Positions 15,003 to 23,361 of a stretch of 64,000 nt of DNA are shown in pieces (position 1 is the first letter of the stretch; the number at the start of each line of letters is the position of its first letter). The DNA is from JAAYQA01 sp964510345 (GTDB lineage Bacteria > Bacillota > Clostridia > Tissierellales > Peptoniphilaceae): contig CAZEBB010000003.1 in the NCBI GenBank assembly GCA_964510345.1, positions 1 to 64,000 of the forward strand, given 5' to 3'. Under the pieces are notes generated by a model. The model was not told where the DNA came from and did no database searches. It saw only the letters and a program-made list of their open reading frames with translations. The position numbers and the translations under genes are program-made.

Positions 15003-16940
15003 TTGGCTGTAGAAAAGATGTATAGGCTGAGCCTGATCGGTCGGTTGGAAGATCTGGACAGCGTCTTGTCGGATATCATCTGCTCCGAGCGCATCAGTAT
15101 GACCAATGCGCTTCATCAGATCGAAGAAGAAAAACTGACGATGGATATCCCGAACGAAGACCTGGAAAAAAAGATCGACTTCAACTATGTGACAACCGTC
15201 TCGCGGGACGAAGAGCTGGATTCCTGGCTGACCAAGGCGAAAAAACTGCGGGAAGTCTTCCAAATCGAACCGGAAACCGACATGAAAAGCTGCGATATGA
15301 TGTTGGACGCCGGCGAGATCGACGAGATCTACGCGGGCTTGGAAAGTGATATCGAAAGAGTTCACGGGATGCAGGAGCGACTCGCCGCCCTCGACGAGAT
15401 CGAACGGGAGTACCGCATGGTCCAAGGGTTGGACGTTCCCATCGAAGAGCTCCGCAATATGGAGTATTTCGACTATCAGTTCGGAAGAATCCCTGCGGAG
15501 AATAAAGCACGGCTCAGAAAAAACGACCACAAGTTGCTCACCTCGTTTTACCAATTGCCTTCGAGTGAAACCAATGACGTGTTTTTAGCGATTTACCCGA
15601 AACAGGTTTCGCATGTGACCGAACGGGTGCTGCGCTCCATCCACTGGAACGACATCGAACTCGACCCCTCCTACGAGGGCACTGTCGATCAAATCCTAAA
15701 GACGATCCAAAACGAGCGCGCGAGCTTACAACAACAGATCGAAGAAGAGAACCGGCTATTGACCGAAAGGTCACAGACGGAGAAGGACAAATACCGCTCG
15801 CTGATCTCGACCATCGAAATGCGGGAGACGACCGACAAACTCAAATCGCAGGTCGCATCCGGAAGCCGCTATTTCTATATCACGGGCTGGGTACCGCAAT
15901 CGGACGGGCCCCTCATCAAGTCGATGTTCAGCGGCTACGACGATCTCCTCGTGCAGTTCGCAGAGCCGGAGGAAACCCCGGATCTCTTGCCGCCGACGCG
16001 ACTCAAGAACAACAAGTTTTTCCGTCCCTTTGAGTTTCTGGTCGACATGTACGGGCGCCCGAACTACTACGAGATCGACCCCACGCCGTATTTCGGCATT
16101 ACCTATATGCTCCTGTTCGGCATGATGTTCGGAGACGTCGGGCAAGGGGCTGTGTTTGCGCTGATCGGCTGGTTATTGTCTAAGAAAACGGACAAATTCG
16201 GCGCACTGCTGATGCGCATCGGACTCGCGTCCGCCATCTTCGGATTCCTGTACGGTTCGATCTTCTCGATCGAGACGATCATACCGGCACTTTTGATCCG
16301 ACCGTTCCACGAGATCAATACCGTGCTGATCGCAGCGATCGCCTTCGGGGTGGTACTCTCTTCCTCGGCGTATATCTTCGGGATTCTCAACTCCTTTAGA
16401 CGCCATGATCTGGAAGAAGCGCTCTTTGGAAAAGAAGGCGTCGCGGGGCTCTTGCTCCTCTGGTCGGCCATCCTTCTCGTGCTGGGCGTTGCGATGAATA
16501 TCAAGATCCTACCCACTCCGGTGTTGGCCGTGATCGCGCTGCTCTGTATCGCCGCGATGATCGCGAAGCAACCGCTGACGCACTTGATCGAAGGCAAACG
16601 ACCGCTTCACTCAGAGCCCGTCTCTTCGTACTATATCGAAAACGGATTTGCTCTGATCGAGACTTTGATCGCGATCCTCAGCGGTACGATCAGCTTCGTC
16701 CGTGTCGGCGCATTTGCGATCAACCATACGGGGTTGTTCCTCGCGTTTGAAACCATCGGTCATATGATCGGCACGTCGGGCGGCATGATCGCCATGACGA
16801 TATTAGGCAATATCATCATCATCGGGCTCGAAGGCCTGATCGTGTTTATCCAAGGCTTGCGTCTTGAATTTTACGAACTGTTCAGTAAGTACTACAAAGG
16901 CGACGGAATTGTCTTTGAACCATTAACCAACAAAAAGTAG
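15003..16940 (+). CDS. ntpI: V-type ATPase subunit I/a (membrane stator and ion channel)
   Basis: The 645-residue protein has a cytosolic N-terminal half with long coiled coils (~residues 1-335), then about seven or eight membrane helices beginning near YFGITYMLLFGMMFGDVGQG. The segment TISFVRVGAFAINHTG (~residue 560) carries the Arg that faces the c-ring carboxylate during ion transfer. TTG 15003 is taken as start, with GAAGGGA upstream; ATG 15018 is an alternative that costs five residues. It lies 10 nt before the proteolipid gene. Confidence 0.88.
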   Translation: MAVEKMYRLSLIGRLEDLDSVLSDIICSERISMTNALHQIEEEKLTMDIPNEDLEKKIDFNYVTTVSRDEELDSWLTKAKKLREVFQIEPETDMKSCDMMLDAGEIDEIYAGLESDIERVHGMQERLAALDEIEREYRMVQGLDVPIEELRNMEYFDYQFGRIPAENKARLRKNDHKLLTSFYQLPSSETNDVFLAIYPKQVSHVTERVLRSIHWNDIELDPSYEGTVDQILKTIQNERASLQQQIEEENRLLTERSQTEKDKYRSLISTIEMRETTDKLKSQVASGSRYFYITGWVPQSDGPLIKSMFSGYDDLLVQFAEPEETPDLLPPTRLKNNKFFRPFEFLVDMYGRPNYYEIDPTPYFGITYMLLFGMMFGDVGQGAVFALIGWLLSKKTDKFGALLMRIGLASAIFGFLYGSIFSIETIIPALLIRPFHEINTVLIAAIAFGVVLSSSAYIFGILNSFRRHDLEEALFGKEGVAGLLLLWSAILLVLGVAMNIKILPTPVLAVIALLCIAAMIAKQPLTHLIEGKRPLHSEPVSSYYIENGFALIETLIAILSGTISFVRVGAFAINHTGLFLAFETIGHMIGTSGGMIAMTILGNIIIIGLEGLIVFIQGLRLEFYELFSKYYKGDGIVFEPLTNKK

Positions 16941-16950
16941 GAGGGAAATC

Positions 16951-17373
16951 ATGCAATTTATTTTGATCTCAGTCACCATTATCGCGGCACTCACCATTGC
17001 GTCCGGAGTCTATCTCCTGAAGAGCAACAGCGGCGGAAAACAAAAGGTTAAGAAGGCGTTACGTATGAACCTCGCGAGTTTTATTCCGCTGATGGTCATG
17101 GCACTGGTCCTCACCGTACCGCAAGCGGTCGGCGCACAGGAAGCGGTCGCCGGAGGTTTAGATCGCGGGTTAGGCTTTATCGCAGCGGCGGCTTCGACGG
17201 GCTTTGCGACCTTGGGAACCGGTTATGCGGTTGCCGTCGTCGGTTCGGCTGCACTGGGTGCGGTTTCTGAAGACCAGTCGGTCCTCGGTAAGACTTTGAT
17301 CTTCGTCGGTATGGCGGAAGGGATCGCGATTTACGGACTGATCGTATCGATTCTGATCATCGGTGCGCTGTAA
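16951..17373 (+). CDS. ntpK: V-type ATPase proteolipid subunit K/c
   Basis: The 140-residue protein has a hydrophobic N-terminal segment, a second hydrophobic stretch ending VPQAVGAQE, then a classic two-helix hairpin GLGFIAAAASTGFATLGTGYA and GMAEGIAIYGLIVSILIIGAL. The ion-carrying Glu lies in GMAEG (~residue 124). The C-terminal 80 residues resemble the Thermus-type c subunit (preprotein plus two helices) more than the four-helix Enterococcus NtpK. Whether the coupling ion is H+ or Na+ cannot be settled: the expected Na+-ligand Gln in the first hairpin helix is not seen. Confidence 0.88.
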   Translation: MQFILISVTIIAALTIASGVYLLKSNSGGKQKVKKALRMNLASFIPLMVMALVLTVPQAVGAQEAVAGGLDRGLGFIAAAASTGFATLGTGYAVAVVGSAALGAVSEDQSVLGKTLIFVGMAEGIAIYGLIVSILIIGAL

Positions 17374-17375
17374 AC

Positions 17376-17684
17376 ATGAGATCCTTACTCATCAGCAGAA
17401 ATCGTGACATGGTCACGGGTTTGCGGCTGGCGGGCATGAAGGGCGTTTGGACGCCGACGGAGGACGAAATCCTTCAGGCGTTTGAACAAGCGAAAGCCGA
17501 TCCTACGATCGGAATCATCGTGTTGACGGAGGATACGTTCGAGGAGATCCGCGAGCATGTCTACGAACATAAGAGAAGTGATACGACACCGCTTGTCGTA
17601 ACCATTCCCGAGCGCGGAGGCTTAAAAGACAAAGACTTTTTGATGCGCTATGTCAAAGACTCCATCGGGATCAAAGTGGATTAG
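17376..17684 (+). CDS. ntpG: V-type ATPase subunit F (NtpG)
   Basis: The 102-residue protein has the Rossmann-like subunit F fold: an N-terminal strand, DMVTGLRLAGMKGVW, then GIIVLTEDTFEEI (~residue 47) and PLVVTIPERGG (~68). Subunit F is a rotor-shaft protein bound to D. It starts 2 nt after the ntpK stop and ends 10 nt before ntpE. Confidence 0.88.
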   Translation: MRSLLISRNRDMVTGLRLAGMKGVWTPTEDEILQAFEQAKADPTIGIIVLTEDTFEEIREHVYEHKRSDTTPLVVTIPERGGLKDKDFLMRYVKDSIGIKVD

Positions 17685-17694
17685 CAGGTGAAAA

Positions 17695-18303
17695 ATGGCT
17701 GTCAGAGATACGAGAATTGAAATATATCGGCAAATGATTTACGAAGCTGAAAAAGCGAAAATCGAGCATACAATGCAGCAGCTGAAACACGGCAACGAAA
17801 GCCGAGTGGAAAAAAAGACCCAAGAGCTGATGGCGTGGAAAGAAGAAGTTGTTCAACGCAGAGAAGCGGCTGCGAACCTCAGGAGTCAAGAGATATTGTC
17901 CGGGCAGGCACAGGAAAACACGGAAAAGCTCTTACACCGCCGAGAGGAGATCGCAGAGGATCTGATCGCGAGCATTAAGGAAAAAGCTTCGGAGTATACG
18001 AAAACGCCTGAGTACAAAGAAAAACTCATCCAAAAGATTAAAGAGTTGATCGCCGAAACGGACGAGCCGGCGTTTATTCTTCAAGTGCGCAAAGAGGATA
18101 TGGACGCCGTGCAAAAAGTGGCGACAGAATCCAAAAAGGCGATTACGCTGGAACTTCTGCCCGATGATCGCATCGGCGGATTTGCCATGCAGAATATGAA
18201 GCGCACCTATGCCGTAGAAAACACGTTTGCCAATCGGATCGATAGCCGTGAATACGAGGTCGTGCGCGCCCTTTACAACGAATTTGAAGAAGTGGAGGGA
18301 TAG
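17695..18303 (+). CDS. ntpE: V-type ATPase subunit E
   Basis: The 202-residue peripheral-stalk protein has a long charged N-terminal coiled coil (about residues 1-110) and a globular C-terminal domain with the family element PDDRIGGFAMQNMKRTYAVENTFANRID, here split by Met-Gln where others have more Gly. It pairs with the small coiled-coil subunit encoded at 13619-13930. It is followed after 3 nt by ntpA. Confidence 0.88.
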   Translation: MAVRDTRIEIYRQMIYEAEKAKIEHTMQQLKHGNESRVEKKTQELMAWKEEVVQRREAAANLRSQEILSGQAQENTEKLLHRREEIAEDLIASIKEKASEYTKTPEYKEKLIQKIKELIAETDEPAFILQVRKEDMDAVQKVATESKKAITLELLPDDRIGGFAMQNMKRTYAVENTFANRIDSREYEVVRALYNEFEEVEG

Positions 18304-18306
18304 CGG

Positions 18307-20097
18307 ATGGATCAAAAACATGGCGTCATTCGAATGATTAACGGCCCGGTTATTCTGGGCGAAAAGATGAAAGACTTTACCGTCCGAGAGATGGTCCTGA
18401 TCGGCAAGCAAAAACTGATCGGCGAGGTCATTTCGGTCGAAGAAGGCATTGGGACGGTACAGGTCTACGAGGAGACGGAAGGTCTCCAAAAGGGCGAAGA
18501 GATCATCCACACCTACAAACCGCTTTCGGTTTCCTTAGGACCGGGGATGATCGGCAATATGTTTGACGGGATTCAACGCCCGCTCAATCGCATTCAAAAT
18601 GATTACGGGGACTTCATCCCGGAAGGAATCGGGCTGATCACGCTCGACCGCGAAAAACTGTGGGATGTCACGATGAAAGTCGCCATCGGCGATCAGGTGT
18701 CGCAGGGGATGATCATCGCGGAAGTACCGGAGTCGGAGATTATTACCCATAAGATCATGGTGCCGCCCAATGTGGAAGGCACGGTCACGGACGTCGTGGC
18801 AGACGGCGCGTATACGATCAACGAGGTGCTGGTCAAACTCAAAGGGGAAAAGGGAGACGAGCACGAGCTGCACATGGTGCAGGAGTGGCCGGTCCGCATG
18901 ATGCGGCCGTCCAAAGAGCGCATTCCGATCGATCAGCTGATGACGACGGGGCAGCGCGTACTGGACATTTTCTTCCCGATCGCCAAGGGCGGAACAGTTG
19001 CGATACCGGGCGGCTTTGGAACGGGCAAGACGATGACACAGCATTCTCTCGCGAAGTATTCGGACGCGGACATCATCATCTACATCGGCTGCGGCGAGCG
19101 CGGCAATGAGATGACAGACGTTCTGCAGGAGTTCCCCAAACTGATCGACCCCAACTCCGGGCGCCCGCTCATGGAGCGCACGGTGTTGATCGCCAATACA
19201 TCGAATATGCCGGTTGCGGCCAGAGAGGCCTCCATCTACACGGGGATCACCATGGCGGAGTACTACCGCGACATGGGCTATCACGTGGCGGTCATGGCGG
19301 ACTCCACCTCTCGTTGGGCGGAAGCTCTGCGTGAGATCTCCGGTCGTCTGGAAGAGATGCCGGCGGAAGAAGGCTACCCCGCGTACTTGCCGTCACGCCT
19401 CGCGCAGTTCTACGAACGGGCGGGCTATGTGCGCACGCTGGGCGGACAGGACGGTTCGGTCACCATCATCGGCGCGGTCTCACCGGCCGGCGGAGACTTT
19501 TCGGAGCCGGTCACGGAGAACACCAAACGCTTTGTCAACGTGTTTCTCGCGCTCGATAAAGACTTAGCCTATTCGCGCCACTATCCGGCGATCAACTGGC
19601 TCAACTCCTATACGGGTTATCAGAGCATGCTGAAGATGTACTATGAAGAACGACTCGGAGAAGATATCGGGCTGTTGCGCAACAAGATTTTGAAACTCCT
19701 CTTTGAAGAGAGCAAACTGCAAGAGATCGTCATGCTCGTCGGAGAAGACGTGCTGCCGGATGAAGAGCGCCTGATATTAGAGATCGCGCGCGTTATCAAA
19801 GTCGGCTTCTTACAGCAAAATGCGTTCCACAAGGAAGATGCCTATGTGCCGATCGAAAAACAGGTGGCGATGCTGAAAGTCATCGACCTCCTGTACGAAG
19901 AAGGGCGCAAAGCGATCCTACTCGGTGCACCGATCAGCCTCGTGCGCAACCAGCATCTCTACACCGAGGTAACCGGCATGAAGTACACGATCCCCAACGA
20001 TGACTTCCGTGGGATCACCCAACTGCAACAACAGATTGAAAGCTTTTATTCTCAGCTCACCCGAAACTACGAAAAGCAGGTGAAACATCATGTTTAA
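18307..20097 (+). CDS. ntpA: V-type ATPase catalytic subunit A
   Basis: The 596-residue protein is the catalytic subunit. Walker A is GGFGTGKT at ~residue 235 (most relatives have PFGSGKT), the arginine-rich SRWAEALREISGRLEEMPAEEGYPAYL block is at ~335, and the non-homologous insert typical of A subunits lies between about residues 115 and 190. Length is standard. GGAGGGA precedes the ATG. The stop overlaps the ntpB start by 8 nt. The enzyme could work as an ATP-driven ion pump or as a synthase; many anaerobes use it to build the ion gradient. Confidence 0.93.
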   Translation: MDQKHGVIRMINGPVILGEKMKDFTVREMVLIGKQKLIGEVISVEEGIGTVQVYEETEGLQKGEEIIHTYKPLSVSLGPGMIGNMFDGIQRPLNRIQNDYGDFIPEGIGLITLDREKLWDVTMKVAIGDQVSQGMIIAEVPESEIITHKIMVPPNVEGTVTDVVADGAYTINEVLVKLKGEKGDEHELHMVQEWPVRMMRPSKERIPIDQLMTTGQRVLDIFFPIAKGGTVAIPGGFGTGKTMTQHSLAKYSDADIIIYIGCGERGNEMTDVLQEFPKLIDPNSGRPLMERTVLIANTSNMPVAAREASIYTGITMAEYYRDMGYHVAVMADSTSRWAEALREISGRLEEMPAEEGYPAYLPSRLAQFYERAGYVRTLGGQDGSVTIIGAVSPAGGDFSEPVTENTKRFVNVFLALDKDLAYSRHYPAINWLNSYTGYQSMLKMYYEERLGEDIGLLRNKILKLLFEESKLQEIVMLVGEDVLPDEERLILEIARVIKVGFLQQNAFHKEDAYVPIEKQVAMLKVIDLLYEEGRKAILLGAPISLVRNQHLYTEVTGMKYTIPNDDFRGITQLQQQIESFYSQLTRNYEKQVKHHV

Positions 20098-21469
20098 AGA
20101 GTATTTAGAACTTAAACGGGTGGAAAACTCCCTGATCGAAGTGTCGGGGGTCGACAACGCAAAGTTCGGCGAGGTCGTCGCCGTGACGATCGAAGGACAC
20201 AGGCCGATGGTGGGTCGCGTCATCAAGATCGAAGATGACAATATCGTCGTGCAGGTATTCGGAAATACGATCGGCGGCAGCGTGCAGAACACGCGCATCC
20301 GCTTGCAGGGCAAACCCTTTGAGATCCCGCTTTCGAAGGCGGTTTTAGGGCGTACCTTCAACGGCATCGGCGACCCGATGGACAAGAAGGGGCCGGTCTT
20401 TTCCGACACCTTCTACAATGTCAACGGACGACCGATCAACCCGGTGTCGCGGGAGTACCCGAGAAACTTTATCCAGACGGGGATCTCGTCGATCGACGGT
20501 TTGACGACGCTGATCCGCGGGCAAAAGTTGCCGATCTTTACGGGTTCGGGGCTTCCGCACAATCAACTGGCGGCGCAAATCGTGCGTCAGGCGAAGATAC
20601 AGGACGAGTCGGGGCAGGGCAATTTTGCCATCGTATTTGCCGCGATCGGCGTCAAGCATGACGAAGCGTTCTACTTCGAGCAGGAGTTTAAGAAGGCGGG
20701 CGTACAGGACCACGTCGTCATGTATGTCAACTACGCGGACGACCCGATCATGGAGCGGATCATTACGCCGAAGTGCGCGCTGGCGGCCGCGGAATACCTT
20801 GCGTTTCAACAAAACTATCACGTGCTCGTCATCATGACGGACATTACGAGCTACGGGGAAGCGCTGCGCGAAGTCTCGTCCCTCCGTGAAGAGGTGCCGA
20901 GCCGTAAAGGCTACCCGGGCTATTTATACTCCGACTTGGCGGCGATCTATGAGCGCGCCGGCATGATCAAGGGTGTGGACGGGTCGATCACGCTGATCCC
21001 GATCCTCACGATGCCCAATGACGACATCACACACCCCATACCGGACTTGACGGGCTATATTACGGAAGGCCAGGTCGTACTGGACCGCGATTTGCACGCG
21101 AGAGAAATTGCGCCGCCGATCAATGTATTGCCGAGCCTATCACGTCTCATGAAGGACGGGATCGGCGAAGGCTTCACGAGAGAAGACCACCCGGCGATCG
21201 CCGACCAGCTCTTCTCCGCGTACTCACGGGTGCAAGATATCCGCGCACTGGCGCAGATCATCGGGGAAGACGACTTGCCGGAAAGAGACCAGATGTACCT
21301 GAAATTCGGGAAGGCGTTCGAAGACCGGTTCGTCAATCAGGAGTTCTTTGACAATCGATCGATCCTCGAGACATTGGAACTCGGCTGGGAAATTGCCGCG
21401 CTCTTGCCGGAAGAGGGATTAGACCGACTGAAACCCGAGTTTAAAGAGAAATACCTGAAGAGAGCGTAG
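20090..21469 (+). CDS. ntpB: V-type ATPase regulatory subunit B
   Basis: The 459-residue protein is homologous to subunit A but has lost the P-loop: the corresponding place reads PIFTGSGLPHNQLAAQI (~residue 150), the usual B-subunit form. SLREEVPSRKGYPGYLYSDLA (~residue 265) is diagnostic. It alternates with A in the hexameric head. The start overlaps ntpA by eight bases, and it ends 2 nt before ntpD. Confidence 0.93.
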   Translation: MFKEYLELKRVENSLIEVSGVDNAKFGEVVAVTIEGHRPMVGRVIKIEDDNIVVQVFGNTIGGSVQNTRIRLQGKPFEIPLSKAVLGRTFNGIGDPMDKKGPVFSDTFYNVNGRPINPVSREYPRNFIQTGISSIDGLTTLIRGQKLPIFTGSGLPHNQLAAQIVRQAKIQDESGQGNFAIVFAAIGVKHDEAFYFEQEFKKAGVQDHVVMYVNYADDPIMERIITPKCALAAAEYLAFQQNYHVLVIMTDITSYGEALREVSSLREEVPSRKGYPGYLYSDLAAIYERAGMIKGVDGSITLIPILTMPNDDITHPIPDLTGYITEGQVVLDRDLHAREIAPPINVLPSLSRLMKDGIGEGFTREDHPAIADQLFSAYSRVQDIRALAQIIGEDDLPERDQMYLKFGKAFEDRFVNQEFFDNRSILETLELGWEIAALLPEEGLDRLKPEFKEKYLKRA

Positions 21470-21471
21470 CC

Positions 21472-22092
21472 ATGGCTGTCTATAAGATGACCCCGACGAA
21501 GGGCAATTTGATCAAGATGCGGGGACAGCTCCGCTTTGCCCAGAAGGGGTATGAACTTTTGGACAAGAAGCGGATCGTCCTCATCAAAGAGATGATGGGG
21601 CTCATGGAAGAGTCGAAAGACCTGCAGGAGCGGATCGAACGGGAATTTGAAATCGCCTACCACTCGTTGGAAACGGCTGCGGTGACGATGGGGATGGAGA
21701 ATCTCGAACTGCTTTCGTTGTCGTCGACGCGTGAGAATCATTACGATATCACCTACAAAAGCACGATGGGGGTAGAGACGCCGATCGTCATCACGGAAGA
21801 GCAGCCGCATGAGCCCGAGTACGGCATGTTTCGCACCAACGCCGCCTACGACCGCGCAATCTTTGAGATGACCGGCATCCGCACGCTGATTTACCGGCTG
21901 GCGGAGGTGGAGAATTCAGTCTACCTGTTGGCGTTGGAGATCAAGAAGACGCAAAAGCGCGCCAATGCGCTCAACAAGATCCAAATTCCGCAATTTCAGG
22001 CGATGATCAAGACGACGGTCGAGGTGCTGGAAGAAAAGGATCGGGAAGACTTTTTCCGATTGAAGCGCGTTAAGAGTAAAACCAGAAAGTAA
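21472..22092 (+). CDS. ntpD: V-type ATPase subunit D (central rotor shaft)
   Basis: The 206-residue protein has two long antiparallel helices. The start MTPTKGNLIKMRGQLRFAQKGYELLDKKRIVLI is nearly invariant in this family, and the C-terminal helix ends in basic residues (RVKSKTRK). It completes the ATPase operon; the next gene, satP, begins 74 nt later with its own strong ribosome-binding site. Confidence 0.92.
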   Translation: MAVYKMTPTKGNLIKMRGQLRFAQKGYELLDKKRIVLIKEMMGLMEESKDLQERIEREFEIAYHSLETAAVTMGMENLELLSLSSTRENHYDITYKSTMGVETPIVITEEQPHEPEYGMFRTNAAYDRAIFEMTGIRTLIYRLAEVENSVYLLALEIKKTQKRANALNKIQIPQFQAMIKTTVEVLEEKDREDFFRLKRVKSKTRK

Positions 22093-22166
22093 CATTTTTC
22101 TACGGTAGAATAAACTGAATCCTTGTAGTATGATGTATGCAACATTTATCACAAGGAGGAGATCTT

Positions 22167-22793
22167 ATGAATCTACCGAATCAACAAAATATCCGTGTGA
22201 CACACATGGAAGAAGTCGCAGACCCCACGCCGCTTGGGCTTTTTGGGTTGGCAATGGTCACTTTAGTGGCGTCGACCCAAAAGCTGGGCTGGACGGAGGG
22301 CACGTCTTTTGTGTTGCCTTGGGCGATCCTGCTCGGATCGATCGGGCAGTTGATCGCATCGTACTTTGACTTCAAAAAGGGCAATGCGTTCGGATCGGTC
22401 GTCTTCGGGGCCTACGGGTTGTTTTGGAGCGCCATCGGCATGGGCTGGGCGATCAATCTGGGTGCGATGGGACCGGAGCTGCAAGGCGCGGTCGACGTCA
22501 ACCAACTGGGTGTCGCCTACTTAGGGTATTTTATTTTCACGATTTTCGGAACCATCGCCTCGTGCCGTACCAACAAAGTCGTCTTTATCATCATGGTGTT
22601 GATCGACTTTTTGTTCCTCGGACTGTTTATGAACACTTTGGGTTGGGCCGGCGAATGGGCGCACAGCCTCGCGGCATGGTCGGAAATGGCGATCGCGATC
22701 ATGGGCTTCTACGGAGCCGGTGCGATCCTGGTCAACAAAGTCGTTGGACGTACGGTATTTCCGATCGGAAAGCCATTCGGTTTTGAAAAATAG
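22167..22793 (+). CDS. satP: GPR1/FUN34/YaaH-family acetate/succinate transporter
   Basis: The 208-residue protein has six predicted membrane helices and the family signature near the N terminus (ADPTPLGLFGLAMVTL; the consensus is NPAPLGL). SatP/AceTr members move acetate or succinate through hexameric channels. ATG 22167 is chosen over 22137 because AAGGAGGAG lies 6 nt upstream. It follows the V-ATPase operon, which makes a link between acid handling and ion pumping plausible, and ends at a strong shared terminator. Confidence 0.88.
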   Translation: MNLPNQQNIRVTHMEEVADPTPLGLFGLAMVTLVASTQKLGWTEGTSFVLPWAILLGSIGQLIASYFDFKKGNAFGSVVFGAYGLFWSAIGMGWAINLGAMGPELQGAVDVNQLGVAYLGYFIFTIFGTIASCRTNKVVFIIMVLIDFLFLGLFMNTLGWAGEWAHSLAAWSEMAIAIMGFYGAGAILVNKVVGRTVFPIGKPFGFEK

Positions 22794-22809
22794 CATTCAT
22801 CCTCCAACA

Positions 22810-22857
22810 GCAAAAGGCGGGCAGATGAACCTTTCGGTCTCATCGCCCGCCTTTTGC
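22810..22857. terminator. Bidirectional terminator between satP and ogt
   Basis: GCAAAAGGCGGGC (22810-22822) pairs perfectly with GCCCGCCTTTTGC (22845-22857), enclosing an inner GATGA/TCATC helix. The stem ends supply A/T tracts in both directions for the convergent genes. Confidence 0.88.
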
Positions 22858-22860
22858 GTG

Positions 22861-23337
22861 CTACTTGTCTTTGTATTTCGCCTCGATATCCAAGAGGCGC
22901 TTTTTTTTGTTCAGTCCTCCTCCGTAACCGATCATGTCCCCGTTGGCGCCGATGACGCGATGGCAGGGGATGATGATGGAGACAGGGTTTTTGTTATTCG
23001 CGAGGCCAACAGCTCGATACGAATTTGGATTTCCGATCTCTTCGGCAATATCTCGATAGGATCTGGTTTCACCGTAGGGTATGTTTTGGAGAGCTTCCCA
23101 CACGCTGACCTGAAAGGGAGTTCCCTTCAGTGCCAAAGGGACGGAAAAGGACTTTCTCGTGCCCGCTAAGAATTCTTTTATCTCTTCCAGCGCTTGCAGA
23201 TTGAGAGTCGTTTCTTTGTCCTTGAAACGCGTTTGTAGGCTATGGATTCGTCCAAAAAATACGTCCGTGATGGCCCTACCGTTGTCGGCGATCGATATTC
23301 TACCAATCGTGCTGTCATAGATGATCAAATTTTTCAT
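22861..23337 (-). CDS. ogt: Methylated-DNA-[protein]-cysteine S-methyltransferase
   Basis: The 158-residue protein transfers O6-alkyl groups from guanine to its own Cys in a one-time repair reaction. The active site is PCHRV (~residue 124) with the preceding helix-turn-helix GETRSYRDIAEEIGNPNSYRAVG and the Asn hinge GLANNKNP. Length is usual for Ogt. It lies 24 nt downstream of pncB on the same strand. It is the second alkylation-repair gene in the window, after the AlkD-like gene at 3600. Confidence 0.92.
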   Translation of the reverse strand: MKNLIIYDSTIGRISIADNGRAITDVFFGRIHSLQTRFKDKETTLNLQALEEIKEFLAGTRKSFSVPLALKGTPFQVSVWEALQNIPYGETRSYRDIAEEIGNPNSYRAVGLANNKNPVSIIIPCHRVIGANGDMIGYGGGLNKKKRLLDIEAKYKDK

Positions 23338-23361
23338 AAATCCCTCGCTTTCGTTCCGCGA

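Noticed and set aside
18535..19284. 250-codon reverse-strand frame opposite ntpA
   Set aside because: Fully antisense to the catalytic ATPase subunit with no start signal; an effect of GC-rich third positions.
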